Below, in pieces: positions 1 through 8,758 of a DNA stretch of 64,000 nucleotides; the stretch's first letter is position 1; each line of letters starts with the position of its first letter. Location: the NCBI GenBank assembly GCA_011525385.1, contig WTGF01000029.1, forward strand, positions 1-64,000, read 5' to 3'. Position numbers and translations under genes: made by a program. The notes beneath the pieces are model-generated. The model made no database searches. It was not told where the DNA came from and worked only from the letters and a program-made list of their open reading frames with translations. This stretch comes from Chloroflexota bacterium (GTDB lineage: Bacteria > Chloroflexota > Anaerolineae > Aggregatilineales > Phototrophicaceae).

Positions 1-83
1 ATTCAACAGATTCCAATAACTCACCAACTACTCTCCTGTTTTTCAACAGAGTCTGATAGGTCGCCCCTACATTGACTGCGCTA

Positions 84-201
84 TTATCGAATCGGCTTCT
101 CAACCCGATCCTTTCCCAGATACTGACGCTCTTGCTCGACGACCTTCGGACGTTTCAGCCCAACCTCCGGCTCAATCCGCGAGTCTCCTGCGGATCGCTT
201 C
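84..201 (-). pseudogene. Fossil of a metG 3' end
   Basis: The minus-strand frame ending in a stop at 84-86 reads VVEQERQYLG, then KDRVEKPIR. The intact metG downstream (777-2594) ends IVEQERQYLG, then RERVEREINSD. Similarity covers about the last 30 codons and is lost before a stop codon at 202-204, so no full synthetase is present. It looks like the tail of a second metG copy left by a tandem duplication whose other border lies outside the window. It is not expected to be functional. Confidence 0.75.
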
Positions 202-367
202 TATTAATTTTAGCCAAACAGCGTCAATTACCGAGACGGATAGTGCATATTGCGTAAGATTGCTGTATCTATCGCTCTATGAGTCATACAAACTTATCGT
301 TTCCTCAAAGCTTATGAATATGGTATCATACTGATTTGCTGAAACATACGAATCGGAATCACTCATC

Positions 368-664
368 ATGACGAACATTGACCGTAGCTCTTCTTCTCTC
401 GGTGAACGGGTCGCCTCGCTGGAAAACAACCAGTTGCATCTGGCGACAAAGGCGGATCTGCTGCGTACCGAAAGCCAAATCATGGAAAAGATAGGCGCGA
501 AGATAGATGCTCAAACTGAACTGCTGACCAATGAAATCAAGGGCGTCCGAGACCGACAGACCAAGATTATCGGAACAGCCGTCGGCGCCGGTTTCGTCTT
601 GTCTCTTCTCATCGGCGCGGGCAACCTGGCGGTAAATCTGGGCATCATTCCCCCTGTGCCCTGA
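368..664 (+). CDS. Small coiled-coil membrane protein, function unknown
   Basis: A 98-residue protein not assigned to a named family. Residues 1-70 are polar and heptad-like, with LGERVASLENN near the start, and probably form a short coiled coil. One hydrophobic segment at about 72-93 (VLSLLIGAGNLAVNLGI) should anchor the C-terminus in the membrane. The layout resembles small DUF1640-like or phage-holin-associated coiled-coil proteins, but that is only an architectural likeness. No strong ribosome binding site precedes the ATG. It lies between the metG fossil and intact metG, converging on the latter. Confidence 0.6.
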   Translation: MTNIDRSSSSLGERVASLENNQLHLATKADLLRTESQIMEKIGAKIDAQTELLTNEIKGVRDRQTKIIGTAVGAGFVLSLLIGAGNLAVNLGIIPPVP

Positions 665-776
665 ATCCGCAGCAAGTATGGCAGTCGACAAGAATTCCGA
701 ACGTGTCGGCAGTCCCGAACACGTTTGACCGTCTAGTTTGCCAAGCCTCGCTCTGTCTACGAGGCGAATCCAAATC

Positions 777-2594
777 CTAGTCTGAGTTGATCTCCCTCTC
801 AACCCGCTCACGCCCCAAGTACTGCCGCTCTTGCTCGACGATTTCCGGATCCAGCTTGGTGAAGAGCGGCGACGGCTGACGCAGCTTTTGACCCGGTTGC
901 AGGTCGCTGGCTTGCCACTCCCCTATCGCCTTGTCCGCGTCATAGACCAGGGCCAGATGATCGCGACTTTCTTCGCTGTACTTCTCGATGTCGAGATCGC
1001 CGAAGAGCTGCCCGTCGTAGCCGAGCATCTCGTGCACTTGCTGGGAACTGAAGGGCGTGAAAGGCGCGAAGAGGATTTTCAGGTTGTCGATACAGCGCAG
1101 CGCGGCGTAAACCGAACGCGCGGCGTCGGCGCGGTCGGCTTTGATGGCCTGCCAGGGTTCGCGCTCGTTGAGCCAGGCATTGACCTCGCGGGCCAGGCGC
1201 AGCGTTTCTTCCAGCGCTTCTTTCAGGCGCACTTGTTCCAGCAGCGCGCCGACGGAATCGAAGCCGGCTTCGGTCTTGGCGATAATGTCGCTGTCGGCGG
1301 CGGTCAATTCATCGGGAGCAGGTACAGCGCCATCAAAGCGCTTGAAGGCGAAACCCAACATGCGATTGACCAGATTGCCCCAGGCCGCCAGCAATTCGTT
1401 GTTGACCCGCGCCAGGAAGCCTTCCCAGGAAAAGTCGCTGTCTTGCCGTTCCGGGAATGTGCGGGCGACATAAAAGCGCAGGGCATCGGCTTGGTAGCGC
1501 TCCAGCAGGTCGGGCAGCCAGACCGCCCAATTGCGCGAGGTCGAGAACTGCTGGCCCTCGATATTCATGAATTCGTTGGCGGGCACATCGTAGGGCAGTT
1601 GCAAAGGAATCTCGCCATAGACGGGATCGTCTTGGTTGTAGATGCCGTCGATGCCCAGGAGTTCCGCCTGCCAGATGATGGTATGGAAGGGGATATTGTC
1701 CTTGCCGATGAAGTTGTAGATTTTGGCTTCCGGGTTGTACCACCATTTTTTCCATTCGTCGGGCACGCCGATATTCTTCGCCCATTCGATGCTGGCGGTG
1801 AAATAACCCATGACCGCGTCAAACCAGACGTAAAGCCGTTTGTCCTCCCAGCCTTCCAGGGGCACTTGAACGCCCCAATCGATATCGCGCGTGATGGGAC
1901 GCCCGCGCAGCCCGTCCTTGACGAAGTTCTGGCTGAAGGTGCTGACGTTGGGCCGCCAATGATGCGCGTGCTGCGCCAGGTAGTCCAGGATCTGCTCGGT
2001 GAACCGGCCGAGATCGAGAAAATAGTGCTCCGATTCCCGCGGTATCAACTTGTCGTCGGGGTTGTTGCGGCTGTGCGGGTCGATGAGCTGGATGGCATCC
2101 ATGAGATTGCCGCAGTTTTCGCATTGATCGCCGCGCGCATGCGGATATTTGCAGATATAGCAGGTGCCCTCGACATAGCGATCGGGCAGGAAGCGACGTT
2201 CGCTCTCGCTATAAAGGAGGGTCTGCTTTTCCTTGTAGAGATGGCCGCGCGCCAGCAAGGTGCGGAATATGTCCTGCGCCACTTGATGATGATTTTCGGT
2301 ATCCGTGTGGGTGAAGAGATCGTAGCTGACGCCGACTTTTCGCTGTGTCTGCAAAAAACGTTCATGATAATGTTCGAAGACCGCGAGCGGCGTCGTGCCG
2401 CGCTTGTCGGCTTCTACCGTGATCGGCGTACCGTGGCTGTCCGATCCGCTGACCATCAGCACGTGATTCCCCCGCAGGCGGTGATAGCGGGCGAAGATAT
2501 CGGCCGGCAGATAAGCGCCTGCCAGGTGGCCGATATGCAGGTCGCCATTGGCGTAGGGCCAAGCCACCGATACGTGAATATATTGTGCTGACAT
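777..2594 (-). CDS. metG: Methionyl-tRNA synthetase
   Basis: Charges tRNA-Met with methionine in the cytoplasm (class Ia synthetase). The HIGH motif appears as HIGHLAG at about residues 22-28. The KMSKS loop is degenerate, FSTSRNWAVW at about 345. A four-cysteine zinc knuckle (CYIC then CENC) lies at about 145-160. At about 605 residues it has the catalytic core and anticodon-binding domain but no C-terminal Trbp111-like dimerisation domain. The open frame extends 16 codons further upstream, but the ATG at 2594 has a good site (AAGGGGAA) and starts right at the conserved ISVAWPYAN-like region, so it was chosen. It lies downstream of a leader-peptide attenuator. Confidence 0.95.
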   Translation of the reverse strand: MSAQYIHVSVAWPYANGDLHIGHLAGAYLPADIFARYHRLRGNHVLMVSGSDSHGTPITVEADKRGTTPLAVFEHYHERFLQTQRKVGVSYDLFTHTDTENHHQVAQDIFRTLLARGHLYKEKQTLLYSESERRFLPDRYVEGTCYICKYPHARGDQCENCGNLMDAIQLIDPHSRNNPDDKLIPRESEHYFLDLGRFTEQILDYLAQHAHHWRPNVSTFSQNFVKDGLRGRPITRDIDWGVQVPLEGWEDKRLYVWFDAVMGYFTASIEWAKNIGVPDEWKKWWYNPEAKIYNFIGKDNIPFHTIIWQAELLGIDGIYNQDDPVYGEIPLQLPYDVPANEFMNIEGQQFSTSRNWAVWLPDLLERYQADALRFYVARTFPERQDSDFSWEGFLARVNNELLAAWGNLVNRMLGFAFKRFDGAVPAPDELTAADSDIIAKTEAGFDSVGALLEQVRLKEALEETLRLAREVNAWLNEREPWQAIKADRADAARSVYAALRCIDNLKILFAPFTPFSSQQVHEMLGYDGQLFGDLDIEKYSEESRDHLALVYDADKAIGEWQASDLQPGQKLRQPSPLFTKLDPEIVEQERQYLGRERVEREINSD

Positions 2595-2654
2595 CGCGTT
2601 TCCCCTTTTCAGCGAGCCTTTCAACATCGGCTCGGCGTGCAAGTGAACCCCAAC

Positions 2655-2682
2655 AAAAAAACCGCCTGTCGAGGACAGACGG
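2655..2682 (-). terminator. Attenuator terminator in the metG leader
   Basis: On the minus strand CCGTCTGTC pairs with GACAGGCGG around a short loop and is followed by seven T residues. It lies about 60 bases before the metG start codon, not after a gene, so it can only act as an intrinsic attenuator on metG transcription. Its 5' arm (2673-2682) is also the exact complement of an upstream segment at 2724-2733, so a competing stem is possible. Confidence 0.85.
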
Positions 2683-2743
2683 TATAAGTTTCGGCCAAGG
2701 ATCGCCTAGGCGAAGAGCAAGCTCCGTCTGTCCCGGGGGACGG
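2673..2743 (-). promoter_or_regulatory. Competing antiterminator and protector stems of the metG leader
   Basis: Three segments upstream of the terminator arm can pair alternatively. Segment 1 (CCGTC, 2739-2743) pairs with the end of segment 2 (GACGG, 2724-2728). Segment 2 (GGACAGACGG, 2724-2733) is a perfect 10-base complement of segment 3 (CCGTCTGTCC, 2673-2682). Segment 3 also forms the terminator with segment 4 (2662-2670). Segments 1 and 2 lie inside the leader-peptide reading frame just after its Met codons, the arrangement of classical attenuators. The mechanism is inferred; the complementarity is directly visible. Confidence 0.8.
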
Positions 2744-2786
2744 TGGGCATCCGCATAGGCATGACAATGCTCGTTACTAAAATCAT
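2706..2786 (-). CDS. Met-rich leader peptide of metG
   Basis: A 26-codon frame starts with ATG at 2786 and ends with TAG at 2706-2708. Methionine occurs at codons 1, 9, 11 and 13 (core MPMRMP), very dense for so short a peptide. The Met run ends two codons before segment 1 of the attenuator. A ribosome paused at codons 11-13 for lack of Met-tRNA would cover segment 1 and free segment 2 to form the antiterminator. No Shine-Dalgarno is visible, but the predicted transcription start falls on the ATG, so it may be translated leaderless. Confidence 0.75.
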   Translation of the reverse strand: MILVTSIVMPMRMPTVPRDRRSLLFA

Positions 2787-2792
2787 GCGTTG

Positions 2793-2822
2793 AGTGTAAC
2801 ATGGCATTTCGATACGCGTCAA
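2793..2822 (-). promoter_or_regulatory. metG promoter
   Basis: TTGACG (2817-2822), an 18-base spacer and TACACT (2793-2798) on the minus strand. Only six bases separate the -10 box from the leader-peptide ATG at 2786, so transcription should start on or next to the start codon. Confidence 0.75.
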
Positions 2823-2917
2823 GCGCGTTAATCATTGGGCAGGCGTCGGCTAGCGTGGAACATGACCGTCGGCTACAATACTCGCCGCATCTCCGCCTAG
2901 GGACGGGATCCACACGC

Positions 2918-4072
2918 TTGACGCAATCATCAGGAGACTATCAACCCGGCAATCCGTACCAGCCCGGGCAGATCACGAATCACGAAGGGAGACACGCTTC
3001 GCGTCAAGGCCTGGGCTGTTGGCTCTGGGCTATGGTTAGTTTCGTCTGCATCGTCCTGGCGGCCCTGATCGCCTTGGCATTCGCCTATGCCGGCTGGAAT
3101 TCCGGCATCGCTGTCGCGCGCGAAAACGCGACCGCCACCGGTGAAGCGGATGCGAGAGAACAGTGCCAGCGCATTCAGGATGATATGGACGCCGGCAACC
3201 AGCAATTGTTGCAGACGCGGCTGGCCTATTTGCTCATGATGACGCCAGCGCCGCCTTGTCTCAGCGAAATCATCCCAAGGGCGACCGCGCTCTATCAAGG
3301 GTCGCAGCCGACCGCCATTCCACAGCCAACGGAGCCGATCCAGCCAACCGCCACCATGCCCTCTCAAGCGGCGACTGCCGCAGCAACAATCGAGGATGGT
3401 CCGGTATACGATTTGGAAGCCTTGTTGCTGGAGGCGCAGGCGGATATCGTGTCGCAGCAATACCAGCGAGCGGTGGACACACTGGATGCCATCATCGCGG
3501 TGGACGAGAGCTTTCAACGTGACCGCGTGCGCGAACTCTTGTTTGCCGCGCTCACATCCCAGGCGACCGGGCTCTTCCGCAGCGGAAGATTATCCGAGGC
3601 GATCTTGACGACAGGACGCGCTGAAAACTACGGCGATGTCGAAGGGTTAAACTACGAACGCGCGGTTGCCGAGCTCTACTTGAGAGGCCTGCAATTGAAG
3701 ATTGCCAATCCTGGCGAAGCCGTCCGCCTGCTCAGCGTTATCGTCTACGAACATCGTCTCGGGAATTATTTGAACGGCCAGATCATGACCGAATTGCAGG
3801 GGGCGCATCGAAATTACGGGGATGCCCTGGCCTTCCGCGGTGATCACTGCCGGGCGCGCGACCAGTACGAGGCGGCCTTGGCCTTGCAGCCGGCAGTGAC
3901 GACGATCAGCCGCGCCACTGTCACGGACAAACGCGACAGGGCGAATGAACTGTGCCCGGCCCCCAACCAGACGGGTGCGTCAGGGCAGACAAGGACCGCC
4001 GCCAGCAACGAGAGCGCGCCGGTCGGCGTCGGCGTGCGCCCGACGCCCGCGCCTGTCGGACAGACCGGTTAA
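2918..4072 (+). CDS. Membrane-anchored TPR-like protein
   Basis: A predicted single-pass protein of about 384 residues. A short Pro/Tyr/Gln-rich N-terminus (YQPGNPYQPGQ) is followed by a transmembrane helix (VSFVCIVLAALIALAFAY), a charged segment, a Pro/Thr-rich linker (QPTEPIQPT) and helical repeats with TPR-like spacing at about residues 165-330 (YQRAVDTLDAIIAVD, CRARDQYEAALAL). The C-terminus is low complexity. The frame is open back to ATG 2801, but that region overlaps the divergent metG promoter. TTG 2918, preceded by a G-rich stretch, is preferred; an ATG at 3032 inside the helix is possible. The domain is likely extracytoplasmic. Function unknown. Confidence 0.7.
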   Translation: MTQSSGDYQPGNPYQPGQITNHEGRHASRQGLGCWLWAMVSFVCIVLAALIALAFAYAGWNSGIAVARENATATGEADAREQCQRIQDDMDAGNQQLLQTRLAYLLMMTPAPPCLSEIIPRATALYQGSQPTAIPQPTEPIQPTATMPSQAATAAATIEDGPVYDLEALLLEAQADIVSQQYQRAVDTLDAIIAVDESFQRDRVRELLFAALTSQATGLFRSGRLSEAILTTGRAENYGDVEGLNYERAVAELYLRGLQLKIANPGEAVRLLSVIVYEHRLGNYLNGQIMTELQGAHRNYGDALAFRGDHCRARDQYEAALALQPAVTTISRATVTDKRDRANELCPAPNQTGASGQTRTAASNESAPVGVGVRPTPAPVGQTG

Positions 4073-4128
4073 GCGCCAACACGGATTCTCATTTCAAGGA
4101 CTTTGCCGCTGGCCGGGAGCGGGCCGCG

Positions 4129-5292
4129 TTAGTTCTCAATCCGCTCAATGATGGTCGCGGTCGCCATGCCGCCGCCGCAGCACATGGTCTGCAAGCCAAA
4201 GCGCGCGCCCGTCGTTTCCAAGGCGTTGATCAGCGCCGTCATCAAGCGCGCGCCGGACCCGCCCAGCGGGTGTCCCAGGGCGATAGCGCCGCCATGAATA
4301 TTGACTCGTTCGAGATCGACGCCGGTGTCGCGCTCCCAGATGCGCGGGACCGAAGCGAAGGCTTCGTTGACCTCGAAGAGGTCTATGTCCCCGAGGGCCA
4401 TTCCAGCGCGCCGCAGCACTTTTTCTGTGGCGGGTATCGGTCCGGTAAGCATCAGATGCGGGTCGCTGCCGACGGATGTCCCGTCTACGATGCGGGCGCG
4501 CGGCTTTATGGACATCTGCTTCGCCTTGGCAGCGCTCATCAACAGCACTGCCGCCGCGCCATCACTGATCTGACTGCTGTTGCCGGCGGTGGTGACCCCG
4601 CTTGGGGTAAACACGGGTTCGAGTTGCGCCATTTTTTCCAGCGTCGTCGAGGGGCGAATGCCTTGATCGTGCTCGACCAGGAACAGATTGCCCTCATCAT
4701 CAACACCTTGAAGGGGCGCGATTTCTCTTCTCAAGACACCGGCTTCGGTCGCTTTCCAGGCCCGTCGATGGCTCTCCAGACTCAATTTATCCATTTCAAG
4801 GCGGGTGATGCCCCACTTCGCGGCGATCTCGTCCGAGGCGACGCCTTGCGGGATCATATTGTGGGACTCCATGATGTTGTCCGTAAAGGGCGATGCGCCG
4901 CCCATGCCCAGGCTTGAACCCATCGGCACCCGCGTCATGCTTTCCACGCCACCCGCGATGACGATATCCGCTTGCCCCGAACTCACCATCGCCGCAGCGA
5001 GATGAATCGACTGCTGGCTGCTGCCGCATTGGAAGTCGACTGCTGTGGCGGGTACCGCAATGGGAAGCTCGGCATCAAGCACGACATTGCGGGCTATATT
5101 AAGAGTCTGTTCCGCGACTTGGCTGACGCAACCGAAGATCACATGGTCGACTTCGGTTTTATCCAAGCCGCTTCGCGCAAGCAGGGCTTTAACGACATGA
5201 GATCCCAGCTTGACAGGATGCTGCTCGCGCAGCCAGCCATTGCGCTTGCCCAAAGGGCTGCGGATGGCATCGACAATGACAGCTTCGACCAT
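4129..5292 (-). CDS. Acetyl-CoA acetyltransferase / 3-ketoacyl-CoA thiolase
   Basis: Thiolase-family enzyme of about 387 residues, condensing or cleaving acyl-CoA. The nucleophile is in the QCGSSQQS motif near residue 90. The catalytic His lies in GGAIALGHPLGGSG and the second Cys in CCGGGMATA near the C-terminus. ATG 5292 was chosen because AGGAGCG stands at the right distance and VEAVIVDAIRSPLG is the usual N-terminus; the frame itself continues to 5340. It follows the broken GT-C gene on the same strand after about 56 bases and may be cotranscribed. Its first 15 codons recur as a fossil at 7014-7106. Substrate specificity (acetoacetyl-CoA, longer chain or steroid side chain) is undetermined. 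Confidence 0.9.
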   Translation of the reverse strand: MVEAVIVDAIRSPLGKRNGWLREQHPVKLGSHVVKALLARSGLDKTEVDHVIFGCVSQVAEQTLNIARNVVLDAELPIAVPATAVDFQCGSSQQSIHLAAAMVSSGQADIVIAGGVESMTRVPMGSSLGMGGASPFTDNIMESHNMIPQGVASDEIAAKWGITRLEMDKLSLESHRRAWKATEAGVLRREIAPLQGVDDEGNLFLVEHDQGIRPSTTLEKMAQLEPVFTPSGVTTAGNSSQISDGAAAVLLMSAAKAKQMSIKPRARIVDGTSVGSDPHLMLTGPIPATEKVLRRAGMALGDIDLFEVNEAFASVPRIWERDTGVDLERVNIHGGAIALGHPLGGSGARLMTALINALETTGARFGLQTMCCGGGMATATIIERIEN

Positions 5293-5348
5293 AAGATTTC
5301 GCTCCTGTGTCCAGTTGACTGCAATAATCAGATTTCGCAATGGCTTAG

Positions 5349-6861
5349 TTATTCTTCCACGGAAGGTCCCTTGTCGATAAGCCAGATGTACAGTCCATCC
5401 CGATTAATGATATCGCGCATTTCAGGCGTCATGCCTTCGTACTGCCAAGGATTATAGTTATAGGGATGCGCGACTTTCATTATGACTTCGCCATCCGGCA
5501 GATCGGTCATTTCAGTGATCGGATAGAAATAGGCGGCGTTCAAGAGTTCGTAACGCGCGTCTTCATGAACTGGATTTGGGAATCCGTGGTGCCAAGATGG
5601 CGGAACAAACTGTGAGGAGAACGATATCGTTCCATATTCATCAGAAATTTCTCTGACAAGCACAGTATAGTATTGAACATTTGCGGCTGTCGCAAAGTTC
5701 ATCAAAGCGAGAACCGCAAGTGCCGAGATTAACAAGAACCGTAGCTTGGATCCGAGTAACTTCGCGTAAGGCGCAAAGCCGTAGGCACAGATCAATACAA
5801 TAAATGGCACAAGCGTGCGAATAGTTCGTCCAAATAGAACGATAACATGTAGTCCTGTTGAAAGAAGCGCCATCAGTCCGTAGAGAATAAGCAATGCCGT
5901 TAGCCAAAGCATGATGCGGTCTCGCCTGTTCGGACGACGGCTCAAAGCCTCCCTGGACGCCAACATGAGTCCAAGAATCCAGACCAGAGATATCAAGCCT
6001 TCCGTCTCCAGAAGATAAATAAAAGGAAGAACTGCTCCTTCCTCGTACATGCCTTGAGTGATCCCCTCTACCTGCGAGAGCATCCCCTCAATCACATCAA
6101 TATTCACGACAGAATAATTGTAGATCAAAATCGGAAGCATAGGTATCAAGACGCCAATCAAGACATAGAGCAGTCTTGTCATCACTACTCGCGGATTGCT
6201 GGCAAGAATCAGACAGTACAGAAAAGCAATTGCGCACACCAGGAAAACATGATTCGTATATACCCAGAATGCGCAAAAAAGGAATAGCCCTGTCAGAATC
6301 CCGCCCCGAACATCTCGCTCACGCGGACGCAAGGCGATGAAGAGAGCAGTGAGCGCGAGATAGCATAGAGATATCGTAAGTGAGGAAATGTCGCGACCAA
6401 ATAAACCAGGTATTCGAAGCCGCCAGAAGAAACGCTGCTATCAGACCTTCTAAATCATCAGCGCCCGCCCTTCGGGCAATGTAATAAATAAGACCAATTG
6501 AAAGCACTGAGGGAATCGCGAAGAAAATCGCTGAAAATCGAAAGTCGCTTGTTGGATCTCTCCAATAATCCTCCCAGGAAACATCGTTGCTGGCGGTCAA
6601 TTCGTATACCAATCGGTGAAGCAACGCCGGTATGAATGTCGCAGCCGCCGCGCCTGGGTGAGTCCGATATTCAAATAGACTGGCAAAACCACTGACATCG
6701 CCATTGAACACGGAATCAGCGATGACCGCCGCGTACTTGGAATAGCGGAATTCGTCCGGAAAATACCGTTGACCGCCGTTTGCAACCAGGATCAAGCGCA
6801 GAAGAAGAGCAGCGAGCATGATGATCAGCAATGCATGAACTGGGCGAAGACGAATCGACAT
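5349..6861 (-). pseudogene. Frameshifted GT-C membrane glycosyltransferase (array copy 1)
   Basis: Two frames together match the intact paralogue at 7163-8755 along its whole length. The N-terminal part (ATG 6861, site AAGGGA) runs through FPDEFRY and SRHFLTYDISML, then leaves frame. The C-terminal part resumes at RPRERDVRGG and ends in the family motif PWQYEGMTPEMRDIINRDG. Aligned with the paralogue, one extra base lies at about 6358-6362 (GCGAGATAGC against GCGAAAAGC). The product would be cut at about residue 180 unless the frame is restored by slippage or the base is an assembly error. Remaining codons look intact, so the lesion is recent. Confidence 0.8.
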
Positions 6862-7013
6862 ATTTAAGATCCCTTGCGAAGACAATGTTCTGTACCCCCC
6901 CAATACCGGCTTCTCTGTTGTCAATTCTCACACCTTTGCCAGCAGTCAAAACATTAGGACAAGCGCTGGCGGATTGTTTATATTCTATATTAGAACAATT
7001 TCGGGAAGCTATA

Positions 7014-7106
7014 TTATATTGCGGGCTTGACGAGTGTCGGTTCCGCGACTTGACTGCTGAGGCCCAAAGGGCTGCGGATGGCGTCGACGATGACAACTTC
7101 GACCAT
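7014..7106 (-). pseudogene. Thiolase 5' fossil with internal deletion
   Basis: ATG 7106 follows the same AGGAGCG site as the thiolase at 5292. The frame begins VEVVIVDAIRSPLG, nearly identical to the thiolase N-terminus. It then jumps to SSQVAEPTL, which matches the thiolase segment VSQVAEQTL about 50 residues further on, and stops after 30 codons. The flanking sequence toward 7163 is also similar to that between 5292 and 5349. This is therefore a decayed second copy of a thiolase-GT-C unit. Confidence 0.8.
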
Positions 7107-7162
7107 AGAGTTTCGCTCCTGTGTACAGTTGGCTGCAATAACCAGATTGCGCAGCGGCTTGG

Positions 7163-8755
7163 CTACTCTTCCACGGAAGGTGCTTTGTCAATGAGCCAGA
7201 TGTACAGCCCATCCCGATTGATGATTTCGCGCATTTCGGGTGTCATGCCCTCGTACTGCCAAGGCTTGTAGTTGAAGGGATGCGCGACCTTCAAAAGGAC
7301 TTCACCGTCCGGGAGGTCCGTCATTTCCGTAATTGGATAATAGTAACCGGCGTTCACGAGTTCATAACGCGCGCCTTCGAGGACAGGATTCTTGAATCCA
7401 TGGCTCCTTGACGGCGGACTAAACGTTGTAGTTAGCGACACCGCTCCATATTCGTCACGGGCATGCCGCGCCAACTCTACGTAGTGCCGCTGACTTATCA
7501 CCGTCATAAAATTCATCAAGGCTACTGCGGTTATGCCCGCAACACTCAAAGCTGTTAGTCTGTAACCATGACGCTTGACACGAGGCGCAAATGCAAAGGC
7601 GCAGATCAGTACGATAAAGGGCACCAAGGCGCGAACAGTTCGCCCAAAGAGAACGATAACGTGCAGACCCGACGAGAAAAGCGCCATCAATCCGTAGATC
7701 ATGACCAAAGCCGTAAGCCATAGCATGATGCGGTGTCTCTTGTTCGGGCGGCAGTTAACAACACCCTTGAACGCCAATACAAGACCAGTGATCCAGACCA
7801 GCGAAATAACGCCTTCCGCCTCAAAGAAGTAGATAAATGGAAGCACTACTCCCTCTTCGTAACTGCCTTGAGTAATTCCCTTCGCCTGAAACTGCATCCC
7901 CGTGAATACATCGATATTCACGACAGCGTAGTTGTAAATCAGAATCGGAATCAGCAGTATCGAAGCGCCAATCAAGACATAGAATAGTCTTGCGATCATC
8001 ATTCGCGGATTGTCAACAAGAACCAGACAGTAAAGAGATCCAATCGCAAATACCAGGAAAATATGATTCATATATACCCAGAAAGCGCAAAAGAGAAGCA
8101 GCCCAGCCAACATCGCGCCGCGCCTGTCTATCTCGCGCGGACGCAAGGCGACGCAGAAGGCGGCGAGCGCGAAAAGCATAGAGACATCGTAAGAGAGAAA
8201 ATGTCGCGACCAAATAAACCAGGAATTGGAAGCCGCCAGAAGAAACGCAGCCAACAGGGCTTCCACGGCATCCGCGCCCGCTCGCAGGGCAATGAGATAT
8301 ACGAGCCCTATTGAAAGTACAGAGGGGATCGTGAAAAAAATCGCAGAAAATCGGAAGTCTCCGGTTTCGTCTTTCCAGTATTCTCGCCACGACATATCGC
8401 TGCTCTTGGTGAATTCATAGGCCACTCGATGGACGAATGCTGGAATGAATGTCACAGCGTAGGCGCCGGGATGATAGCGATACTCCAGCAAGCTGCCGAA
8501 GCCACCCAAAACGTCTCCTTCAAATACAGTGTCAGCGAAAGCAATTGTGTAACGATAATAGCGGCGTTCGTCGGGAAAATATCGTTGAGCACCGTCGGCA
8601 ACGAGGAGCAACCTCAATGCGAAGGCGACAAACATGATAATTAGCAGCGCATGGACCGAGCGAAAACGTTTGGAACCAAAACTCAGGGCTGGGGAGTGCA
8701 ACCGAGCGCGCGCTTGCGCGAGCCATGTCCGTTCCGACAGGCGCGTTTCTGTCAT
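7163..8755 (-). CDS. GT-C family membrane glycosyltransferase (array copy 2)
   Basis: A 530-residue polytopic protein resembling the ArnT/PMT (GT39-like) superfamily, which transfers sugars from polyprenyl-phosphate donors on the outer face of the membrane. After one N-terminal helix comes RYFPDERRY, equivalent to the Asp-containing first loop typical of GT-C catalytic sites. About ten further helices follow (FRFSAIFFTIPSVLSIG, LLLFCAFWVYMNHIF). The soluble C-terminus contains HPFNYKPWQYEGM, then TPEMREIINRDG. Start ATG 8755 has AAAGGGGA, which overlaps the last codons of the upstream copy; three bases separate the two genes, indicating translational coupling. Acceptor unknown. Confidence 0.75.
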   Translation of the reverse strand: MTETRLSERTWLAQARARLHSPALSFGSKRFRSVHALLIIMFVAFALRLLLVADGAQRYFPDERRYYRYTIAFADTVFEGDVLGGFGSLLEYRYHPGAYAVTFIPAFVHRVAYEFTKSSDMSWREYWKDETGDFRFSAIFFTIPSVLSIGLVYLIALRAGADAVEALLAAFLLAASNSWFIWSRHFLSYDVSMLFALAAFCVALRPREIDRRGAMLAGLLLFCAFWVYMNHIFLVFAIGSLYCLVLVDNPRMMIARLFYVLIGASILLIPILIYNYAVVNIDVFTGMQFQAKGITQGSYEEGVVLPFIYFFEAEGVISLVWITGLVLAFKGVVNCRPNKRHRIMLWLTALVMIYGLMALFSSGLHVIVLFGRTVRALVPFIVLICAFAFAPRVKRHGYRLTALSVAGITAVALMNFMTVISQRHYVELARHARDEYGAVSLTTTFSPPSRSHGFKNPVLEGARYELVNAGYYYPITEMTDLPDGEVLLKVAHPFNYKPWQYEGMTPEMREIINRDGLYIWLIDKAPSVEE

Positions 8756-8758
8756 CGC

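Noticed and set aside
831..2591. 586-codon open frame on the plus strand opposite metG
   Set aside because: It is the antisense shadow of metG; the metG frame has all synthetase motifs and this one has no recognisable protein character.
2655..2800. T-box riboswitch upstream of metG
   Set aside because: No AGGGTGGNACCGCG-like T-box sequence and no specifier loop were found; the Met-rich leader peptide explains the structure better.
2362..2913. 183-codon minus-strand frame across the metG leader
   Set aside because: It overlaps the metG start in another frame and crosses the promoter and attenuator.
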